From: an uncultured Bradyrhizobium sp.
GTDB taxonomy: Bacteria > Pseudomonadota > Alphaproteobacteria > Rhizobiales > Xanthobacteraceae
DNA length: 64,000 nucleotides
Assembly (NCBI RefSeq): GCF_947648125.1
Contig: NZ_CANSMR010000011.1
Span: forward strand, 62,001-126,000
Direction: 5' to 3'
Under the pieces are notes generated by a model. That model was not told the DNA's origin. It saw only the letters and a program-made list of their open reading frames with translations, and made no database searches. Positions within the stretch are counted from its first letter, which is position 1, and every line of letters begins with the position of its first letter. Positions 54,059-63,962 of this stretch are shown here, piece after piece. The position numbers were made by a program, and so were the translations under genes.

Positions 54059-54763
54059 TTAGTTGTGCGCCACCGTCCGCGTCCCGAAGATCGCCGAACC
54101 TACCCGCACATGGGTCGCGCCCATCTGGATCGCCACCGCGAAATCCGCGCTCATGCCCATCGACAGATTCTTTAGCCCGTTGCGCGCGGCGATCTTGGCG
54201 CAGAGCGCGAAATGCGGTGCCGGCGCCTGGTCGACCGGCGGGATGCACATCAGCCCTGAAATCTGCAGGCCATAGGTGTCGCGACATGCCGCGATGAAGG
54301 TACCGGCGTCCCGTGGCGCGACGCCGGCCTTCTGCGGCTCCTCGCCGGTATTGATCTGGACGAACAGCTCCGGATGCTTGCCTTGATTTTTGATTTCCTT
54401 GGCTAACGCTTCGCAAATGCTGGCGCGGTCGACCGAATGGATCGCGTCGAACAGCGCGACCGCCTCCTTGGCCTTGTTCGACTGCAACGGTCCGATCAGA
54501 TGCAGCTGCAGGCCCGGATGAGCCTGGATTAATTCCGGCCACTTACCCTTGGCTTCCTGCACGCGGTTTTCGCCAAATACGCGCTGTCCGGCGCGAATAA
54601 TCGGCAAAATTGCGTCGGCCGCAAAAGTCTTTGACACCGCGATCAAGGTCACCGAGGCGCGGTCGCGCCGCGCTTCCTTGCAGGCGTGCGCGATCTCCTG
54701 CTCCACGGCGGCGAGGCCGCGTGGTGAATCAGCCGATAGCGGCGCGGTCGGGCTTTGTGTCAT
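54059..54763 (-). CDS. YggS/PROSC family PLP-binding protein
   Basis: A 234-residue pyridoxal-phosphate homeostasis protein of the alanine racemase-type barrel fold. The PLP Lys is in VTLIAVSKTFAADAI, then GENRVQEAKGKWPELI, LHLIGPLQSNKAKEAVALFDAIHSVDR and the C-terminal NLSMGMSADFAVAIQMGATHVRVGSAIFG, all family hallmarks. It buffers PLP and affects amino-acid balance; it has no catalytic activity proven. Confidence 0.95.
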   Translation of the reverse strand: MTQSPTAPLSADSPRGLAAVEQEIAHACKEARRDRASVTLIAVSKTFAADAILPIIRAGQRVFGENRVQEAKGKWPELIQAHPGLQLHLIGPLQSNKAKEAVALFDAIHSVDRASICEALAKEIKNQGKHPELFVQINTGEEPQKAGVAPRDAGTFIAACRDTYGLQISGLMCIPPVDQAPAPHFALCAKIAARNGLKNLSMGMSADFAVAIQMGATHVRVGSAIFGTRTVAHN

Positions 54764-54872
54764 GCTTGTGCCGTTCTCTGACAGACGCGGGGGGTTGGCT
54801 CGAATTTTACCAAATTCGGGAAAGGCTTTTTGAAGCCCTTCACTCTACCTTGCGCCCGGGCAAGGGACCAGA

Positions 54873-56564
54873 ATGTCGGGCGTCACTTTCAACCGCAACC
54901 GGGTCAAACTCAAGAAGGTTCTGGGCATTCGTGCCCGGCTCGCCTTGCTTGCGTTGATGCTGGTCGCGCCCTTGATGCTCGATCGCGTGCGCACGCTGGA
55001 GAATTTCCGCTCAACGCAGATCGCGCAGGCCGCAGCAGGCTATGCCAATCTCACCGCGCATGCCGCCGAAACCCAGCGCGAGGTGGTCTCCTCGGTCGAG
55101 ACCATGCTGAAATCGGCCGCCTATATCCGCGCCTCCGGCGGCATCGGGCAGAGCTGCGAGGTGCTGCGCGCCAGCCTGCCGACGATCCTGCCCTGGATCC
55201 GCAGCATCATGTTCGTCTCCAGGGACGGGCTGGTGCAGTGTTCCACGCTCAACAGTCAGGTCGGGCTCAATCTCGGCGACCGCGAATATTTCAAGAAGGC
55301 GCAGGACAACCGCGGCTTCGTGTTCAGCGACTATCTGCGCGGCAGGACCAATGGCCGCCCGATGATGATGGCCGCCTATCCGGTGGCCGCGATCAATCCG
55401 GAGCTCGACTCCATCGTCGTTGCCGGCATCAACATCGACTGGCTGTCGCAGATCATGGCCAATCTCGGCGGCCAGCCCGGCATGTCGGCCGTGCTGGTCG
55501 ACTCGACCGGCGTCGTGGTGGCCGCGCCCACCGATCATGCAAGCCTGATTGGCCGCTCGCTCGACACCATCCCCTTGATGTCCGCAATTGCGGAGAAGGC
55601 GCTGAGCTATGACGAGCCATCAGGCTCGGTGTCGTTCACGGCCTCCGACGGCGCGCAGCGCACGCTGAGCTTCGCCCGCATCGCCGGAACGCAATCCCGC
55701 CTGATCGTGAGCATGGATGAGGCCAAGGTGACGGCGGCGATCAGCCGCGAGATCCGCACCGCCTATCTGCAGCTAGGCTTCGTCTGCCTTTTTGTGCTGC
55801 TTGGTGCCCTGGTCGGCGCGGAGCGGCTCGTCATCCATCCGATCGAGCTGATGACCAGCATGGCGCGGCGCTTCGGCGAGGGTGACTGGACCGCGCGCGT
55901 CGCCAAGCACAAGCTGCCGGCGGAATTCGTGCCGCTGGCGCGCGCCTTCAACGCAATGGCGGCGCAGCTCAGCCAGCGCGAGCGCGAACTCGTGGCGTCC
56001 AACGACCGCCTCACCGTGATGGCTTCGATCGATGCGCTGTCGGGCCTTGCCAACCGCCGCGGCTTCCAGAGCCGGCTCGATTTCGAGTGGATGCGGGCGC
56101 AGCAATATGAATGCGAGCTGTCGCTGATGATGATCGATGTCGATCACTTCAAGCTCTACAACGACACCTACGGCCATCCCGAAGGCGACGTCTGCCTGAC
56201 CCGGATCGGCGAGACGCTGGCCGGGATCGCCGCCGACACCATGGGCTTTGCCGGCCGCTATGGTGGCGAGGAATTTTGTTTGTTGCTGCCGAACACCGAT
56301 GCCGCGCATGCGCTCGCAATCGGCGAGACCGTGCGCACCGCAGTGCTCGGCCTCGCCGTGCCGCACGCCCCCTCGAGCCATTGCATCGTCACCGTCAGCG
56401 TCGGCGTCGCCACGACCAAGCCGAACGAGACCCAGCGCCCCGGCGACCTGATCGAAGCTGCGGATGCCGCCCTCTACGCCGCCAAACGCCGCGGTAGGAA
56501 TGCCGTGATCGAGCACGGGTTCCTGCAGACGCTGGATGAAGCCGGGATGGCGCTGGCGAGTTGA
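54873..56564 (+). CDS. dCache-HAMP-GGDEF diguanylate cyclase
   Basis: A 563-residue membrane sensor. TM1 at about 21-40 (ARLALLALMLVAPLML), a periplasmic dCache-like domain (about 45-285, with GDREYFKKAQDNRGFVFSDYL), TM2 at about 295-312 (LGFVCLFVLLGALVG), HAMP (IHPIELMTSMARRFGEGDWTARV), then GGDEF with DALSGLANRRGF, DVDHFKLYNDTYGHPEGD and GRYGGEEFCLLL intact. It should produce c-di-GMP in response to an external ligand of the Cache domain. Confidence 0.93.
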   Translation: MSGVTFNRNRVKLKKVLGIRARLALLALMLVAPLMLDRVRTLENFRSTQIAQAAAGYANLTAHAAETQREVVSSVETMLKSAAYIRASGGIGQSCEVLRASLPTILPWIRSIMFVSRDGLVQCSTLNSQVGLNLGDREYFKKAQDNRGFVFSDYLRGRTNGRPMMMAAYPVAAINPELDSIVVAGINIDWLSQIMANLGGQPGMSAVLVDSTGVVVAAPTDHASLIGRSLDTIPLMSAIAEKALSYDEPSGSVSFTASDGAQRTLSFARIAGTQSRLIVSMDEAKVTAAISREIRTAYLQLGFVCLFVLLGALVGAERLVIHPIELMTSMARRFGEGDWTARVAKHKLPAEFVPLARAFNAMAAQLSQRERELVASNDRLTVMASIDALSGLANRRGFQSRLDFEWMRAQQYECELSLMMIDVDHFKLYNDTYGHPEGDVCLTRIGETLAGIAADTMGFAGRYGGEEFCLLLPNTDAAHALAIGETVRTAVLGLAVPHAPSSHCIVTVSVGVATTKPNETQRPGDLIEAADAALYAAKRRGRNAVIEHGFLQTLDEAGMALAS

Positions 56565-56618
56565 GCGGCGTCGCGAGGACGCGGAACTATGACCACCGGC
56601 GACGCCACACGTTCAGGT

Positions 56619-56740
56619 GTCGTCCTGGCGAAGGCCAGGACCCATTACCCCCGCTGGTCATGATTGCGGAGAGCTGGGGCCACGGTCCGTTATGCCAACA
56701 GAACCCTGTGGTTATGGGTCCTGGCTTTCGCCAGGACGAC
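56619..56740. repeat. Palindromic repeat, GTCGTCCCTGCGAAAGCAGG family (copy 4, variant)
   Basis: GTCGTCCTGGCGAAGGCCAG (56619-) is mirrored by CTGGCTTTCGCCAGGACGAC (to 56740), again with GACCCATTACC and GGTTATGGGTCC inside. The gap 56565-56911 holds this repeat; the rest (56741-56911) shows nothing I can support except the promoter region of leuS. Confidence 0.78.
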
Positions 56741-56911
56741 GGAGGAGGCTGAGGGCGGCGCCCCCTGCGATGGCGCAGGGCGGCTGCGCGACCGGATCGG
56801 GCCTTTGGCGGCCCCCAAGCCGTTGACCCCGCAGGCGCTTTTGTGGCCTAGTCCGCCGTCCCCGAACGGGACCCGAAAATCACCCAAGCCACCCAGAATC
56901 CCTGCGATTTC

Positions 56912-59554
56912 ATGACCGCCGAACGCTACAACGCCCGTGAATCCGAACCCCGCTGGCAAGCCACCTGGGACGAAAAGGCGATCTTCGCCTCCAAGAACGA
57001 CGATCCGCGGCCGAAATATTACGTGCTCGAGATGTTCCCGTACCCGTCGGGGCGCATCCATATCGGCCATGTCCGCAACTACACGCTCGGCGACGTGCTG
57101 GCCCGCTTCATGCGCGCCAAGGGCTTCAACGTGCTGCATCCGATGGGCTGGGATGCGTTCGGCCTGCCAGCGGAGAACGCCGCGATCGAGCGCAAGGTGG
57201 CGCCGAAGGCCTGGACCTACGACAACATCGCCGCGATGAAGAAGCAGCTCAAGTCGATCGGGCTGTCGCTCGACTGGAGCCGGGAGTTCGCGACCTGCGA
57301 TCCCAGCTACTACAAGCATCAGCAGAAGATGTTCCTGGACATGCTGCGCGCCGGCCTCGCCGAGCGCGAGAAGCGCAAGCTGAACTGGGATCCGGTCGAC
57401 ATGACCGTGCTCGCCAACGAGCAGGTGATCGACGGCCGCGGCTGGCGCTCGGGCGCCGTTGTCGAACAGCGCGAGATGAGCCAGTGGGTCTTCAAGATCA
57501 CGAAGTACTCGCAGGAGCTGCTGGAGGAGCTGGACGGTCTCGACCGCTGGCCCGACAAGGTGCGGCTGATGCAGCGCAACTGGATCGGGCGCTCCGAGGG
57601 CCTGTTGATCCGCTTCGTGCTGGATCCGGCGACCACGCCGGCGGGCGAAAACGAGCTGAAGATCTTCACCACGCGGCCGGACACGCTGTTCGGCGCAAAA
57701 TTCATGGCGATCTCGGCGGACCATCCGCTGGCGGTAGCCGCTGCGGCAAAGAATCCAAAGCTCGCCGAGTTCATCGCCGACATCAAGAAGATCGGCACCG
57801 CGCAGTCGATCATCGACACCGCCGAGAAGCAGGGTTTCGACACCGGCATCAAGGCGGTGCATCCGTTCGATCCGAGCTGGAAGCTGCCGATCTATGTCGC
57901 GAACTTCGTGCTGATGGAATACGGCACCGGCGCGATCTTCGGCTGCCCGGCACACGACCAGCGCGACCTCGACTTCGTCAACAAATACGGCCTCGGCAAC
58001 GTGCCGGTGGTCTGCCCCGAGGGCCAGGACCCGAAGACGTTTTTCATCACCGACACCGCCTATGACGGTGACGGCCGCATGATCAATTCGCGCTTCCTCG
58101 ACGGCATGACGATCGACGCGGCGAAGGAAGAGGTTGCGAAGCGCTTGGAGAGCGAGCTGCGCGCCTTGCCTGGAGAAGGAAGGTTGGCGCCGGTCGGCGA
58201 GCGGCAGGTGAACTTCCGTCTGCGCGACTGGGGCATTTCGCGCCAGCGCTATTGGGGCTGCCCGATCCCGGTGATCCACTGTCCGACCTGCGACGTGGTG
58301 CCGGTGCCCGACGACCAGCTGCCGGTGACGCTGCCGGAGGATGTCAGCTTCGACAGACCGGGCAACGCGCTCGACCATCACCCGACCTGGAAGCACGTCA
58401 ACTGTCCGAAGTGCGGCGGCAAGGCGGTGCGCGAGACCGACACGATGGACACCTTCGTGGACTCGTCCTGGTACTTCGCGCGCTTCACTGACCCATGGAA
58501 CGAGACCGCGCCGACCACGCCCGCGGTCGCCAACCGGATGATGCCGGTCGACCAGTATATCGGCGGCGTCGAGCACGCGATCCTGCATCTGCTCTACAGC
58601 CGCTTCTTCACCCGCGCGATGAAAGCCACCGGCCACATCGACATGAGCGAGCCGTTCGCCGGCATGTTCACCCAAGGCATGGTGGTGCACGAGACCTACC
58701 AGAAGGCCGACGGCAGCTGGGTCATGCCGGCCGAGGTGAAGATCGAGGTCGGCGGCAACGGCCGCCGCGCGGTGCTGCTGGCGACCGGCGAGGACATCGC
58801 AATCGGCCCGATCGAGAAGATGTCGAAGTCGAAGAAGAACACCGTCGACCCCGACGACATCATCGCGAGCTACGGCGCTGACGTCGCGCGCTGGTTCATG
58901 CTGTCGGACTCGCCGCCGGACCGCGACGTGATCTGGAGCGACGAGCGCGTGCAGGGCGCCTCGCGCTTCGTGCAGCGGCTGTGGCGGCTGGTGAACGAAT
59001 CGGCCGAGATCGCCAAAGCTGCGCCGGCGGCCCGGCCGGGCACCTTTGGGCCCGAGGCGCTGGCGTTGCGCAAGGCCGCCCATGGCGCGCTCGACAAGGT
59101 GTCGTCCGGGATCGAGCGGCTGCATTTCAACGTCTGCCTCGCCCATATCCGCGAATTCGCCAATGCGCTGGCCGAGGTGCTGGCGAAGGGTGACAAGCCG
59201 GCGCCGGACGTCGCCTGGGCCGTCAAGGAAGCCGCGACCATCCTGGTTCAGCTGTTCTCGCCGATGATGCCGCATCTGGCCGAGGAGTGCTGGGTGGTTC
59301 TGGGCCAGTCCGGGCTGGTTTCCGAGGCCGATTGGCCGCAAATCGAACGCGATTTGCTGGTCGAAGACAGCGTGACCCTGGTCGTCCAGGTCAACGGTAA
59401 AAAACGAGGTGATGTTACCGTGCCACGGGCGGCGCAAAATGCGGATATAGAGGCTGCCGTTTTGGCGCTCGATGCGGTAAAAGCCGCACTGGGCGGCAAA
59501 CCCGTCCGCAAGGTGATCGTGGTGCCCATGAGGATCGTCAATGTTGTCGGCTAG
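56912..59554 (+). CDS. leuS: Leucyl-tRNA synthetase
   Basis: Charges tRNA-Leu. 880 residues: HIGH motif in [15 protein letters not shown] near residue 52, connective peptide 1 editing domain ([33 protein letters not shown]), zinc-like [16 protein letters not shown] and CPKCGG, KMSKS in [19 protein letters not shown], and the C-terminal anticodon-binding and [12 protein letters not shown] domain. Bacterial-type, full length. The stop overlaps the lptE start by 14 bases. Confidence 0.97.
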   Translation: MTAERYNARESEPRWQATWDEKAIFASKNDDPRPKYYVLEMFPYPSGRIHIGHVRNYTLGDVLARFMRAKGFNVLHPMGWDAFGLPAENAAIERKVAPKAWTYDNIAAMKKQLKSIGLSLDWSREFATCDPSYYKHQQKMFLDMLRAGLAEREKRKLNWDPVDMTVLANEQVIDGRGWRSGAVVEQREMSQWVFKITKYSQELLEELDGLDRWPDKVRLMQRNWIGRSEGLLIRFVLDPATTPAGENELKIFTTRPDTLFGAKFMAISADHPLAVAAAAKNPKLAEFIADIKKIGTAQSIIDTAEKQGFDTGIKAVHPFDPSWKLPIYVANFVLMEYGTGAIFGCPAHDQRDLDFVNKYGLGNVPVVCPEGQDPKTFFITDTAYDGDGRMINSRFLDGMTIDAAKEEVAKRLESELRALPGEGRLAPVGERQVNFRLRDWGISRQRYWGCPIPVIHCPTCDVVPVPDDQLPVTLPEDVSFDRPGNALDHHPTWKHVNCPKCGGKAVRETDTMDTFVDSSWYFARFTDPWNETAPTTPAVANRMMPVDQYIGGVEHAILHLLYSRFFTRAMKATGHIDMSEPFAGMFTQGMVVHETYQKADGSWVMPAEVKIEVGGNGRRAVLLATGEDIAIGPIEKMSKSKKNTVDPDDIIASYGADVARWFMLSDSPPDRDVIWSDERVQGASRFVQRLWRLVNESAEIAKAAPAARPGTFGPEALALRKAAHGALDKVSSGIERLHFNVCLAHIREFANALAEVLAKGDKPAPDVAWAVKEAATILVQLFSPMMPHLAEECWVVLGQSGLVSEADWPQIERDLLVEDSVTLVVQVNGKKRGDVTVPRAAQNADIEAAVLALDAVKAALGGKPVRKVIVVPMRIVNVVG

Positions 59555-60098
59555 GATCAGGATCGCCGCCCGGCTCGTGGCCGTGGCAGCCTTGGCCGCG
59601 CTGACGGCCGGTTGCTTCCAGCCGATGTATGCCGAGCGCACGCTCGACGGTCAGTCGTCCGCCTTGCGCGAAAAGCTGATGGGGGTCGAGGTTCCGCCGG
59701 TCGACAAGGCGAACGCGTCCCGCGAGGCCCGGGTCGGCGTCGAGGTCCGCAACGCGCTGGCCTTCAAGCTCTACGGCACCGCCACCGGCGCGCCGCCGAC
59801 GCACCGGCTGGTGCTGCGCTTCTATACCAGCCGCTCCTCGCTGATGATCGACCCGACCACCGCGCTGCCGACCAGCGAGAACTACGGCATCGATGCCCAG
59901 TTCAACCTAATCGAGATCGCCTCTAACAAGTCGGTCATGACCGGCACCACGTTCTCGCGCGTGTCCTATGACATGCCGGGCTCCTACCAGCGCTTCACCC
60001 GGACCCGCGCCCTCCGCGACGCCGAGGACCGCGCCGCGCAGGAGATCGCCGACAACATCCAGACCCGCCTCGCCTCCTTCTTCTCAGCCGGGACCTGA
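59541..60098 (+). CDS. lptE: LPS-assembly lipoprotein LptE
   Basis: Partner of LptD in placing lipopolysaccharide on the outer leaflet. 185 residues with lipobox LTAGC (lipidated Cys25) after a signal peptide, then [35 protein letters not shown], the LptE fold, and a C-terminal helix [23 protein letters not shown]. It overlaps leuS by 14 bases and is 9 bases from holA, so translation is likely coupled. The order leuS-lptE-holA is standard in proteobacteria. Confidence 0.93.
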   Translation: MLSARIRIAARLVAVAALAALTAGCFQPMYAERTLDGQSSALREKLMGVEVPPVDKANASREARVGVEVRNALAFKLYGTATGAPPTHRLVLRFYTSRSSLMIDPTTALPTSENYGIDAQFNLIEIASNKSVMTGTTFSRVSYDMPGSYQRFTRTRALRDAEDRAAQEIADNIQTRLASFFSAGT

Positions 60099-60106
60099 TC
60101 GCCGCA

Positions 60107-61138
60107 TTGGTCGCGCTTCGCGGAAAAGAGATCGACAGCTTCCTCGCCCGGCCTGACGCTGGTCGCCCGATCATCCTGCTTTACGGCCCGGACCTCGGCC
60201 TGGTGCGCGAGCGCGCCGACGCGCTGATGGCATCCGCGGTCGACGATCCCAACGACCCATTCTCGCTGGTGCGGCTCGATGGCGACGAGCTCGCCGCCGA
60301 GCCGTCGCGGCTGGTCGACGAGGCCATGACAGTGCCGCTGTTCGGCGGCCGCCGCGCCATCCGCGTCCGCGCCGGCTCGCGCAATTTCTCGAGCGGCGTC
60401 GAGACGCTGACCGAGACCACTGCGCTGAGGGATTGCCGGATCGTGATCGAGGCCGGCGAGCTCAGGCCGGAATCGCCGCTGCGCAAGATCTGCGAGCGCG
60501 CCAAGAATGCGGTCGCGATCGGCTGCTATCCCGACACCGAACGCGACCTGACCAAGCTGATCGAGGACGAGCTGCGCGTCTCCAACCTGCGGCTCGCACA
60601 AGATGCGCGCGCGGTGCTGATGTCGCTGCTCGGCGGAGACCGCATGGCCTCGCGCAACGAGCTGCGCAAGCTTGCGCTGTTCGCGCACGGCAAGGGCGAG
60701 ATCACACTCGACGACGTGATGACCGTGGTCTCCGACGCCTCCGAGCTGAAGCTCGATCCGATCGTCGACGGCGCCTTCGCCGGCAATGCCGCGCTGGTGG
60801 AAAGCGAGTTCACCAAGGCGATGGTCGCCGGCACCTATCCCGGCGTGATCATCTCGGCCGCGCAGCGCCAGGCGGCATGGCTGCACAAGTCGGCGCTCGC
60901 GATCGCGGACGGCACGCCGGCGTCAGCCGTGCTCGAGGGCGGATTTCCGCGGCTGCACTTCTCGCGCAAGCCGGCAGTCGAGATCGCGCTGCGCAATTTC
61001 ACACCGCCGCGGCTGGTGGCCGTGATCGACCAGCTCGCCACCGCGGCACTCGACATGCGCAAGCAGGCCGCGCTCGCCGCCGTCATCGCCCAGCGCGCGC
61101 TGCTCTCGATTGCGGCGAACGCGAAGCGGCGGGGGTGA
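60107..61138 (+). CDS. holA: DNA polymerase III delta subunit HolA
   Basis: Clamp-loader wrench subunit that opens the beta clamp. 343 residues: VALRGKEIDSFL, LLYGPDLGLVRERADAL (AAA-like fold without functional Walker), FGGRRAIRVRAGS and the C-terminal collar NEL-RKLALFAHGKGEITLDDVMTVV, ALDMRKQAALAAVIAQRALLSI. It starts with TTG; an upstream start would overlap lptE. It ends the leuS-lptE-holA operon. Confidence 0.93.
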   Translation: MVALRGKEIDSFLARPDAGRPIILLYGPDLGLVRERADALMASAVDDPNDPFSLVRLDGDELAAEPSRLVDEAMTVPLFGGRRAIRVRAGSRNFSSGVETLTETTALRDCRIVIEAGELRPESPLRKICERAKNAVAIGCYPDTERDLTKLIEDELRVSNLRLAQDARAVLMSLLGGDRMASRNELRKLALFAHGKGEITLDDVMTVVSDASELKLDPIVDGAFAGNAALVESEFTKAMVAGTYPGVIISAAQRQAAWLHKSALAIADGTPASAVLEGGFPRLHFSRKPAVEIALRNFTPPRLVAVIDQLATAALDMRKQAALAAVIAQRALLSIAANAKRRG

Positions 61139-61157
61139 GACGAAACGTTGAAACAAC

Positions 61158-61242
61158 CGTCACTGCGAGCGAAGCGAAGCAATCCATCGCTCCGCACGCG
61201 CGGAAGGATGGATTGCTTCGTCGCGAGCTCCTCGCAATGACG
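61158..61242. repeat. Palindromic repeat with CGTCACTGCGAGCGAAGCG ends
   Basis: CGTCACTGCGAGCGAAGCGA (61158-) mirrored by CGAGCTCCTCGCAATGACG (to 61242), with AATCCATC / GATGGATT inside. Together these form a hairpin between the convergent holA and parB genes. Confidence 0.78.
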
Positions 61243-61262
61243 ATGGAGGCAGGCCCGCGGGG

Positions 61263-62153
61263 CTAGCCGCCTTCCAGCCGCCGCACCACCTCGTCGAGCT
61301 GCTCGAGGTTGCGGTAGCTGATCTGGACGGTGCCACCGGGATCGCGATGGCTCACGGTGACGGCAAGGCCGAGCGCATCGCTGACGCGCTTCTCCAGCGC
61401 CAGCGTGTCGGCGTCCTTGTCGACCTTGGCCGCAGCGCTGCTCCGCGCCTTCTGCGGCTTGCGCTCCGGCACGCCCTCCTCATGCGCCAGCGCCTCGGCC
61501 TGGCGGACGTTGAGGCCCTCGGCGACGATGCGCTTCGCGGCGGTGAGCGGATCGGGCACGCCGATCAGCGCGCGGGCGTGGCCGGCGGAGAGATCGCCCT
61601 TCGAGATCAGCGCCTGCACCTCGGCGGGAAGCTTGGTCAGCCGCATCATGTTGGCGACATGGCTGCGGCTCTTGCCGACGATCTTGGCGATGTCTTCCTG
61701 GCCGCGTTTGAACTCGTCGGCGAGCGCGTGATAGCCGAGCGCCTCCTCCATCGCGTTGAGATCTTCGCGCTGGACGTTCTCGATGATCATGATCTCGAGC
61801 GCATCGGAATCGCTGACCTCGACCGGCACGATCGGCACCTCGTGCAGGCCGGCGAGTTGCGAAGCGCGCCAGCGGCGCTCGCCGGCGATGATCTCGTAGC
61901 GGTCCTGCACGCCCTTGATCGCGCGCACCACGATCGGCTGGATCACGCCGCGCGCCTTGATCGAATCGGCGAGCTCGCCGAGCTCGGTGTCGGCGAAGCT
62001 GCGCCGCGGATTGCGCGGGTTGGCCTTGAGGAATTCGATCGGCACCTTGCGCTGCGTGCGCGGCCGCTCGACATGCGCGGCCGCCTCGCCGCCGACATCT
62101 CCGATCAGGCTTGCCAGCCCGCGCCCCAGTCGCGAACGCGCTTCATCGGCCAT
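61263..62153 (-). CDS. parB: Chromosome-partitioning protein ParB
   Basis: Binds parS and spreads as a CTP-dependent clamp. 296 residues: SRLGRGLASLIGD start, NPRNPRRSF (box I), IIAGERRWRAS (CTP-binding C-motif) and IENVQREDLNAMEEALGY, the HTH EDIAKIVGKSRSHVANMMRL, and the C-terminal dimer domain ending TVQISYRNLEQLDEVVRRLEGG. The start at ATG 62153 matches the family; further upstream in-frame residues do not. Confidence 0.96.
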   Translation of the reverse strand: MADEARSRLGRGLASLIGDVGGEAAAHVERPRTQRKVPIEFLKANPRNPRRSFADTELGELADSIKARGVIQPIVVRAIKGVQDRYEIIAGERRWRASQLAGLHEVPIVPVEVSDSDALEIMIIENVQREDLNAMEEALGYHALADEFKRGQEDIAKIVGKSRSHVANMMRLTKLPAEVQALISKGDLSAGHARALIGVPDPLTAAKRIVAEGLNVRQAEALAHEEGVPERKPQKARSSAAAKVDKDADTLALEKRVSDALGLAVTVSHRDPGGTVQISYRNLEQLDEVVRRLEGG

Positions 62154-62210
62154 TGTTGCGAGCTCCCTTGGATTCACACGCAGTACTCCAGACTTGAATT
62201 TCAGAATCAC

Positions 62211-62285
62211 AGGATGGGTCGCGCGCCGCGAAACCCATCGCTCTCATTATGCGTAATGATGGGGTTCGCTTCACGGCACCCATCC
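62211..62285. repeat. Palindromic repeat, GTAGGATGGGT family (copy 2, short)
   Basis: AGGATGGGTCGCGCG (62211-) mirrored by CACGGCACCCATCC (to 62284), with GAAACCCATC / GATGGGGTTC inside. It lies between parB and parA, which otherwise would be tightly linked. Confidence 0.65.
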
Positions 62286-62294
62286 ACCACATCG

Positions 62295-63146
62295 TCAATG
62301 CGCGCGCAGCTCGCGCTCGCGCTGGATCACTTCGGTGGCGAGCTTGAGATACGCATCGCTGCCGGCGCATTTGAGATCGTAGACCAGGACCGGCTTGCCG
62401 TAGGACGGCGCTTCCGAGATGCGCACGTTGCGCGGGATCATGGTGTCGTAGACCTTGTCGCCCATGAACTGGCGCACGTCGGCAACCACCTGGTTGGAGA
62501 GGTTGTTGCGCGAGTCGAACATGGTCAGCACGATGCCGTGGATCGACAGGGTCGGATTGAGCGTCGAGCGCACCTGCTCCACGGTCTGCAGCAATTGCGA
62601 CAGACCTTCGAGCGCGAAGAACTCGCATTGCAGCGGCACCAGGATCGCGTCCGACGCTGCCATCGCATTCACGGTGAGCAAGTTGAGCGAGGGCGGGCAG
62701 TCGATCAGCACGTAGGTGTAGTCGGCTTCCGGCGAGACGTTGTTGTTCAGCCCGGCGATCGCATCGCGCAGCCGGAAGGCGCGGCCGGGCGTGGTGCCGA
62801 GCTCGAGCTCGAGGCCGGAGAGATCCATGGTGGAGGCGGCGATGTGCAGGCGCGGCACCGCGGTCGCGACCACGGCATCGCGCAGCGGCGCTTCGCCGAT
62901 CAGGACGTCGTAGGTCGAGCAGTTGCGGCTGCGGCGATCGATGCCGAGCCCCGTCGAGGCGTTGCCCTGCGGATCGAGATCGACGATCAGGACACGCTCA
63001 CCAATCGCAGCGAGTGCGGTACCAAGATTGATCGCTGTGGTGGTCTTGCCGACGCCGCCCTTCTGGTTGGCGAGCGACAGGATGCGCGGGTGACCCGGCG
63101 CTTGGAGTGCCTTATCCCCTTGATAAACCTCGTCCATCACAGTCAT
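62295..63146 (-). CDS. parA: Chromosome-partitioning ATPase ParA
   Basis: MinD/ParA-type ATPase that moves ParB-parS complexes. 283 residues: deviant Walker A KGGVGKTTT in LSLANQKGGVGKTTTAINL, Walker A' VLIVDLDPQGNASTGLG, Walker B VLIDCPPSLNLLTVNAM and the downstream LVPLQCEFFALEGLSQLL. Full length. Upstream is rsmG, downstream parB: the conserved origin-proximal order. The start is the first of two in-frame ATGs (63146 and 63137). Confidence 0.96.
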   Translation of the reverse strand: MTVMDEVYQGDKALQAPGHPRILSLANQKGGVGKTTTAINLGTALAAIGERVLIVDLDPQGNASTGLGIDRRSRNCSTYDVLIGEAPLRDAVVATAVPRLHIAASTMDLSGLELELGTTPGRAFRLRDAIAGLNNNVSPEADYTYVLIDCPPSLNLLTVNAMAASDAILVPLQCEFFALEGLSQLLQTVEQVRSTLNPTLSIHGIVLTMFDSRNNLSNQVVADVRQFMGDKVYDTMIPRNVRISEAPSYGKPVLVYDLKCAGSDAYLKLATEVIQRERELRAH

Positions 63147-63178
63147 ACCAAAATACCGTTTGCTCTTGCGGAGTTCCC

Positions 63179-63844
63179 CTAGCGCCGCTCGATTGACCCG
63201 AGTTCGACGATCCAGCCCTGTCCGCCGGTCCGGCTGGCGTGTAGCTTTGGCTCAATATTCCAATATTTAGTGGCCTCGGTCAATTCGGCCTCTACATCTT
63301 GACCCTTCAAAAACAGCGCCTTGGCGCCTTTTTTGACCCACGGCTCCGCGAAGCCGATGAGTTGATGTAACGGAGCCAGCGCCCGCGCGGTGACGCAATC
63401 GATGGGGCCCGCGATTCTATCCACAGTATCCCCGATATCAGCCAGGTGCACAGTCCCCGGCGACGCCGTGACCCGTATCGCCTCGCGCAAGAATGCAGCC
63501 TTCTTGGCGATTCGCTCAACCAGATGGATCCGTGCGCCGGATGTCTCGGCCAACGCACAGGCCAGCACGACACCGGGAAAGCCACCGCCGCTGCCGAGAT
63601 CGACCCAGGATTTTGCTGAGGGTGCGAGGCTCAGAAGCTGCAGCGAATCGGACACATGCCGGGTCCAGAGATTCGGAAGCGTGGAGGGCGCGACGAGATT
63701 GGTCTTGGCCTGCCACTCCAGCAGAAGTGCGATGTAGCGATCGAGCCGCGCCTCCGTTTCACGTGAAACAGGCGTGAGTGCGAGCGCCGCGGCCTTGTCC
63801 TTGGCGGAGACGCTGAGTTCGGCAGATTGCGGGGCTGGAGCCAT
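63179..63844 (-). CDS. rsmG: 16S rRNA m7G527 methyltransferase RsmG (GidB)
   Basis: Methylates G527 of 16S rRNA (loss gives streptomycin resistance). 221 residues: VSRETEARLDRYIALLLEWQAKTNLVAPST, WTRHVSDSLQLLSLAP, the SAM site WVDLGSGGGFPGVVLA and DCVTARALAPL. Its PVSRET segment is encoded by a parS sequence (63755-63770 on the opposite strand reading), so this gene carries a partition site inside it. Precedes parA by 32 bases. Confidence 0.95.
   Translation of the reverse strand: MAPAPQSAELSVSAKDKAAALALTPVSRETEARLDRYIALLLEWQAKTNLVAPSTLPNLWTRHVSDSLQLLSLAPSAKSWVDLGSGGGFPGVVLACALAETSGARIHLVERIAKKAAFLREAIRVTASPGTVHLADIGDTVDRIAGPIDCVTARALAPLHQLIGFAEPWVKKGAKALFLKGQDVEAELTEATKYWNIEPKLHASRTGGQGWIVELGSIERR
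63755..63770. promoter_or_regulatory. parS site inside rsmG
   Basis: CGTTTCACGTGAAACA matches the parS consensus TGTTTCACGTGAAACA at 15 of 16 positions (first base C). It encodes VSRET of RsmG. ParB binds here; the near-perfect palindrome is the loading site for the ParB clamp. Confidence 0.93.
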
Positions 63845-63862
63845 TTTGGGAGCAGGGCCGTT

Positions 63863-63878
63863 TGTTTGACGTGAAAGC
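63863..63878. promoter_or_regulatory. Degenerate parS-like site
   Basis: TGTTTGACGTGAAAGC matches the consensus at 13 of 16 positions, with changes in one half-site. It lies between the two good sites, about 93 bases from the first and 84 from the second. Binding may be weak. Confidence 0.5.
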
Positions 63879-63946
63879 CGGTGGTGAGGCCGACGCGCGG
63901 CGCGTTGGTCGATTCGACTTCACAAAGGATAGGCGCTCAATCCCCG

Positions 63947-63962
63947 TGTTTCACGTGAAACG
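63947..63962. promoter_or_regulatory. parS site upstream of rsmG
   Basis: TGTTTCACGTGAAACG matches the consensus at 15 of 16 positions (last base G). It ends directly at the presumed stop codon of the preceding gene (63963-63965 on the minus strand). Confidence 0.93.

Noticed and set aside
56690..59641. Minus-strand open frame of 983 codons opposite leuS
   Set aside because: leuS is certain on the other strand. The antisense frame has the low-complexity His/Arg/Asp composition expected from codon shadowing.
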